Part shown: piece after piece, positions 42,747-45,685 of the stretch
How positions within the stretch are numbered: position 1 is the stretch's first letter
Layout of the letters: each line of letters begins with the position of its first letter
Source of the DNA: JAYZQT01 sp964412235
GTDB taxonomy: Bacteria; Pseudomonadota; Alphaproteobacteria; MPNO01; UBA830
Length of the DNA stretch: 45,685 bases
Assembly (NCBI GenBank): GCA_964412235.1
Contig: CAYPNT010000015.1
Location: forward strand, 1-45,685
Reading direction: 5' to 3'
The notes under the pieces: generated by a model
Databases searched by the model: none
What the model saw: the letters and a program-made list of their open reading frames with translations, nothing else
What the model was told of the DNA's origin: nothing
Position numbers and translations under genes: made by a program

Positions 42747-44033
42747 CTACCATTTCTTGTCGTCTTCTTCCTCGTCGTCGTCGAATTTCTTAAATTCGTC
42801 TTCCATTTCTTTTTCCGTATCCTTCATTTTCTTGGCCCGCCGTTGGGCGCCGGAGACACCTTTCCGGGGGCGCACGATGAAATCATCTCGCAGAAGTCCG
42901 CTTTTACCGATTGTGAGCTTTAAAATCTGTCCGGTCGACATTCTGGCCTGTGTATCGGTGACCCTTATTGATCCCACTATTTTTTCGGTCCGCCCGAGTG
43001 GTTCATCGGTATGAGGGTCGATCATCTCTTTGCCCAATCGGACGAGGGAGTAAACGGCACCCTTTTTAACGGTATCCCCACCCTGCCCCAGTGTGACGTT
43101 CTCTCCGTCAACGGCGAGGACATGAATTGGAAAAATAGCGTTCAGTATTTTCTGCCCGGCCATTTTGGCAAGAGCGTCGCCCATGTCCGATAAACTGCCG
43201 CTTTCTTTGTGTAATTTGGCCGTCGCAGCAAAACTTACTTGGCTGGTGGCAACGTCTAGGACCCGGTAGGCAATGCGGCCCCCGACTTGTGGGGTTTTTA
43301 TAACTTGACCCGTAGACCGCATCGTTGTTTTTTTCACATACGCGTACGCCTTTTCGACAATCCCGGTAACGATGTAATCCGTCCCCACCCGGTTGCCTAG
43401 ACGCGCCAACTCTTCAATCGGCATGCCGCTCCCGCGAATAAAGGCGGCCTCTTGATTTTGTTCCTTTAGAAAGCTCCGGTCGAGAATTGCAAACCGTCGG
43501 GTCTGCGTCAGATAATTTTCGACGCTACGTCGAAAGCTTTCTTCGAAATTTTGTACCGCCCGGCGATGTTTTTGGTCTCTATTAATGCGAAACGGGACGA
43601 CAGTCATTCGTATCCGGTTTAATTGGGGCGATTTCCGGAACGTGGCCACAGTAACGCTTAACGTAACCCGATACGTCTCGGTTTCTTTTTCTTCTTCCTC
43701 GGAGATAATTTCAAAGCCTTTTACGACACCCTTGGTCTTTTTCTTGATAGCTTCCGAGAAACTGCTTTCGTCGACGGAAGTCGACTTGTCATTTTCGATC
43801 CGTTCTTTTGATGACAGTGAACTCCGGGTTCGACTGGCTATCGCGGCGCCATTGACTTGGGTGACAGCGTTTACAAGTGCTCGGTCAATCGCCAGTTCCC
43901 GCGTGGACGCGGTGCCAAGGGTTTCCACAGTTTCATATCCGACACTCGCAGATGCTGTGGTTCCCAGTCCTATAAGCAGGCAGACTCCTGTTAAAAAACT
44001 GATCCAGTGTGGCCTGATTGTTGGCGTATTCAT
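42747..44033 (-). CDS. FlgT-like outer-membrane protein with CsgG domain
   Basis: 428 residues with the three-part architecture of FlgT. After a signal peptide (cleavage near ASA-S, residue 30) comes an LPP20/FlgT-N-like domain (about 40-135, GTASTRELAIDRALVNAVTQ). A CsgG/TolB-N-like middle domain (about 140-300) follows, with RIRMTVVPFRINRD, FAILDRSFLKEQN, GTDYIVTGIVEKAY and IAYRVLDVATSQVSFAA. A FlgT-C-like barrel (about 302-380, VLAVDGENVTLGQGGDTVKK) comes next, then an acidic tail. FlgT builds the H-ring at the Vibrio flagellar base, but no flagellar genes are near, so a non-flagellar ring or pore use is likely. It sits 16 bases after the upstream gene of the operon. Confidence 0.75.
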   Translation of the reverse strand: MNTPTIRPHWISFLTGVCLLIGLGTTASASVGYETVETLGTASTRELAIDRALVNAVTQVNGAAIASRTRSSLSSKERIENDKSTSVDESSFSEAIKKKTKGVVKGFEIISEEEEKETETYRVTLSVTVATFRKSPQLNRIRMTVVPFRINRDQKHRRAVQNFEESFRRSVENYLTQTRRFAILDRSFLKEQNQEAAFIRGSGMPIEELARLGNRVGTDYIVTGIVEKAYAYVKKTTMRSTGQVIKTPQVGGRIAYRVLDVATSQVSFAATAKLHKESGSLSDMGDALAKMAGQKILNAIFPIHVLAVDGENVTLGQGGDTVKKGAVYSLVRLGKEMIDPHTDEPLGRTEKIVGSIRVTDTQARMSTGQILKLTIGKSGLLRDDFIVRPRKGVSGAQRRAKKMKDTEKEMEDEFKKFDDDEEEDDKKW

Positions 44034-44049
44034 CAGTTATTCTCCGGGT

Positions 44050-45246
44050 TTAGTAGAGTTTTTGTCTGCGCATTTCTTTCACGATCCATTCCCCCGCTTT
44101 TATGCCCGCTTTTTTAAGGGCATTGGTTCGCGCAACGTCTTCATTCGGACCTAATCCAGAGTATTGCTGTTCGTCCACAGCGACCACTGATACCCAGCGG
44201 CACCGTTTTTTACCGCGGCGTTTTTTCTTGACGCACTTTCTCACTTCACCGCGGACCCTCACATAAACTAATTTCAGTCCGCTCTTATGGGCGCGGGCTA
44301 TGTCAGCCGTCATTACACCTCGCGCAAAGTAAGGGACCTCGCATCTTTCGGCAGCTTTCCGGGCGCCTGTCTTGTGCTTGGATTTCAGTCTGTCCCGGCT
44401 CACAAAACTTTCTTCTATATCATCGAGGGGCGGTCCATCACACTCCTCGGCGATCTCTTCGTACTCGCTTAAACTGTAGTTCCCTTTGTTCAAGACCTTT
44501 TCCATTGCTTTCATAACGGGTTCTGCACTGATAATCTTATACCGTTTTTCCTCCGATTTTCTCTCGGTGACATCCCCGCCGGTTTCGCTCCGCGAGCTTA
44601 CGCGTCGGGTCCTCTTACTTCTTCTCTTCCGTTGTTTTTTTTGGAAGGTTCCGGACACTGCTTTGCCGCCGCTGGCGCGCGCCATTTCCTTGGTCATCGA
44701 TTGGGATTTTTCTTTAGATTTATCAGCCGCTTCAACGGTGCGTTCGGAAAAACCTTCTTTTTTTACACGGGCGCCGAACTCTTTTGAAGATGCAACTTGG
44801 CGGGCGACAAACAGACCCACGATTTCGCTGCCTTCACCGGCTTCGATTTGCGGTTCTACTTTGAGAGCTGTCTTAAACCTCTCTTTGTTGACGGTAATAC
44901 AGACTTTGATCGTTACGGTTTGTTCGTCGCTGTCAAAATCAGGCTCCGAAATGTCCGATTTTCCGATGAAAAATTTTATCTCCTTGAGTACGGCCGCCTT
45001 GTCTTTTTCATAGGCTAAACGGTACTCATCCTCTAAACCGGCAACATATCTTTTCCACGCAGTTCTAATCGCAATATCTTTTGCCTTTGCAATATCTTCA
45101 TCGCTCGGCTCTTCTACGGCGTCGAACTCATCCGTCTTAACGGTAGCACTACCCGGCACACAGGCGGCATACACGCTTGGGGCAAATCCAATCAGCCCGA
45201 TTAAAAGAAGAGCGTATAAGGAGAGGTTTAAAGGATTTTTGACCAT
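44050..45246 (-). CDS. Exported protein with LPP20-like domain
   Basis: 398 residues; first gene of the minus-strand operon. A signal peptide ends at SVYA (residue 27), with Cys29 just after it; no lipobox. Residues 50-130 (DIAIRTAWKRYVAGLEDEYR, then TVTIKVCITVNKERFKTALK) look like the LPP20/FlgT-N fold also seen in the next gene. A very basic linker (203-218, KKQRKRRSKRTRRVSS) leads to a C-terminal domain with ARGVMTADIARAHKSGLKL and a helix-rich end (NEDVARTNALKKAGIKAGEW) that echoes the same unit. Function unknown. It is divergent from a Tat-exported protein gene. Confidence 0.6.
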   Translation of the reverse strand: MVKNPLNLSLYALLLIGLIGFAPSVYAACVPGSATVKTDEFDAVEEPSDEDIAKAKDIAIRTAWKRYVAGLEDEYRLAYEKDKAAVLKEIKFFIGKSDISEPDFDSDEQTVTIKVCITVNKERFKTALKVEPQIEAGEGSEIVGLFVARQVASSKEFGARVKKEGFSERTVEAADKSKEKSQSMTKEMARASGGKAVSGTFQKKQRKRRSKRTRRVSSRSETGGDVTERKSEEKRYKIISAEPVMKAMEKVLNKGNYSLSEYEEIAEECDGPPLDDIEESFVSRDRLKSKHKTGARKAAERCEVPYFARGVMTADIARAHKSGLKLVYVRVRGEVRKCVKKKRRGKKRCRWVSVVAVDEQQYSGLGPNEDVARTNALKKAGIKAGEWIVKEMRRQKLY

Positions 45247-45402
45247 GTTTCCGTCCCATCACTTAAGATTTTGTTCACTATAAACTTTTACGCATCGAAC
45301 CCACGGGGTACTAAAAAGGTTATTGCCAAGTCTGCGTTAAGGGCAATACGATAACACGGAAGCTTACTGCATTATTTAAAAAAATAAAATTGGGTATTTA
45401 TT

Positions 45403-45685
45403 ATGGCTGATCTTACAGTTTTACCGACGCGGTTTGCTCGGATTAACCGCAGGCAATTTTTGTCGTTCGCAACCGCCTTGGGGATTACGCCAACAATCAT
45501 TCCCTTGAACGCGGCGTTTGGCGATGAACCCGTTAAAATACTGTGGAACGGTTTAGGCCTCATGAGGGCTTGTGAGAAAGTCGGCTGCAAGGATCTCGAG
45601 GACTACTTTTGGAATGTCTATCCACTTTTGAAAAAACCCAACGGGGACCCCGCAGATGATGCAAAAGTAATCGAAGATAACCTTA
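45403..45685 (+). CDS. Tat-exported protein, 3' end beyond the window
   Basis: An open frame from the ATG at 45403 runs to the window end (94 residues, no stop). The N-terminus has a twin-arginine signal: R16-R17 in INRRQFLSFATALGIT, then a hydrophobic stretch and a likely cut near NAAFG. Visible mature part: DEPVKILWNGLGLMRACEKV and KDLEDYFWNVYPLLKKP. Folded, often cofactor-bearing or solute-binding, export to the periplasm is implied, but no family can be named from so short a part. It is divergent from the LPP20-like operon across 156 bases. Confidence 0.75.
   Translation, partial: MADLTVLPTRFARINRRQFLSFATALGITPTIIPLNAAFGDEPVKILWNGLGLMRACEKVGCKDLEDYFWNVYPLLKKPNGDPADDAKVIEDNL

Noticed and set aside
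34126..45246. Curli (Csg) system
   Set aside because: CsgG-like folds are present, but there are no curlin-type repeat proteins, CsgE, CsgF or CsgD; ExbB- and TonB-like parts are not in curli systems.
34126..45246. Flagellar base ring genes (FlgO/FlgP/FlgT)
   Set aside because: The FlgT-like layout is real, but no flagellin, hook, rod or motor gene is in the window and the SLT/TonB-like content does not fit.
45372..45590. 72-codon minus-strand frame at the window end
   Set aside because: It lies opposite a frame with a clear twin-arginine signal peptide, which is the better gene.

Overview
This 45.7 kb window looks like an alphaproteobacterial chromosome fragment, probably a metagenome or single-cell assembly because it holds a 16-base run of N. 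The taxonomic call rests on three things. GroEL is of proteobacterial type with the GGM tail. There is an IalB-family protein, a family concentrated in alphaproteobacteria. The minus-strand gene order mltB-rlpA-dacA-tmk-holB-metG-tatD-MBL hydrolase is familiar from that class. Genus cannot be told from the sequence alone.

Region 1 (1-20.7 kb) is core and general metabolism. It starts with a 5'-truncated groEL and its hairpin terminator. Next come an inositol-monophosphatase-family enzyme, a 3-hydroxyisobutyrate-dehydrogenase-family enzyme, a YfcG-like glutathione transferase, mazG, a D-2-hydroxyacid dehydrogenase and a TauD-like dioxygenase. The tightly packed tatD/metG/holB/tmk/dacA/rlpA/mltB block follows, then an Atm1-type ABC exporter, a FadH-type 2,4-dienoyl-CoA reductase and an alpha/beta hydrolase.

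Region 2 (20.8-24.8 kb) is a small accessory neighbourhood: a haem-oxygenase-like diiron (HDO/PqqC-like) protein, a COG1237-type metallo-beta-lactamase-fold protein, three tiny membrane or secreted proteins, a nitronate monooxygenase and a tRNA-Ser(UGA).

Region 3 (24.8-30.2 kb) is a translationally coupled pair, an IalB-family protein followed by a giant autotransporter. The autotransporter passenger contains an apparently identical, in-frame 1395-bp tandem duplication.

Region 4 (30.6-45.2 kb) is the most novel part. On the minus strand lie an OmpR-type response regulator, a sensor kinase and an orphan Bug/TctC-type binding protein. Divergent from them is a ten-gene plus-strand operon. It encodes a CsgG/FlgO-like protein with a peptidoglycan-binding domain, a single-span membrane protein, a lytic transglycosylase, a lipoprotein, two unknown exported proteins, a compact ExbB/MotA-like channel protein, two TonB/TolA-like Lys/Pro-rich anchored proteins and a GNA1162/DUF799-like lipoprotein. 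It converges on a three-gene minus-strand operon of exported proteins, one with full FlgT-like (LPP20 + CsgG + FlgT-C) architecture. I infer an undescribed trans-envelope machine: an energised inner-membrane channel, periplasm-spanning arms, a wall-opening enzyme and CsgG-superfamily outer-membrane parts. The window ends inside a Tat-exported protein gene.
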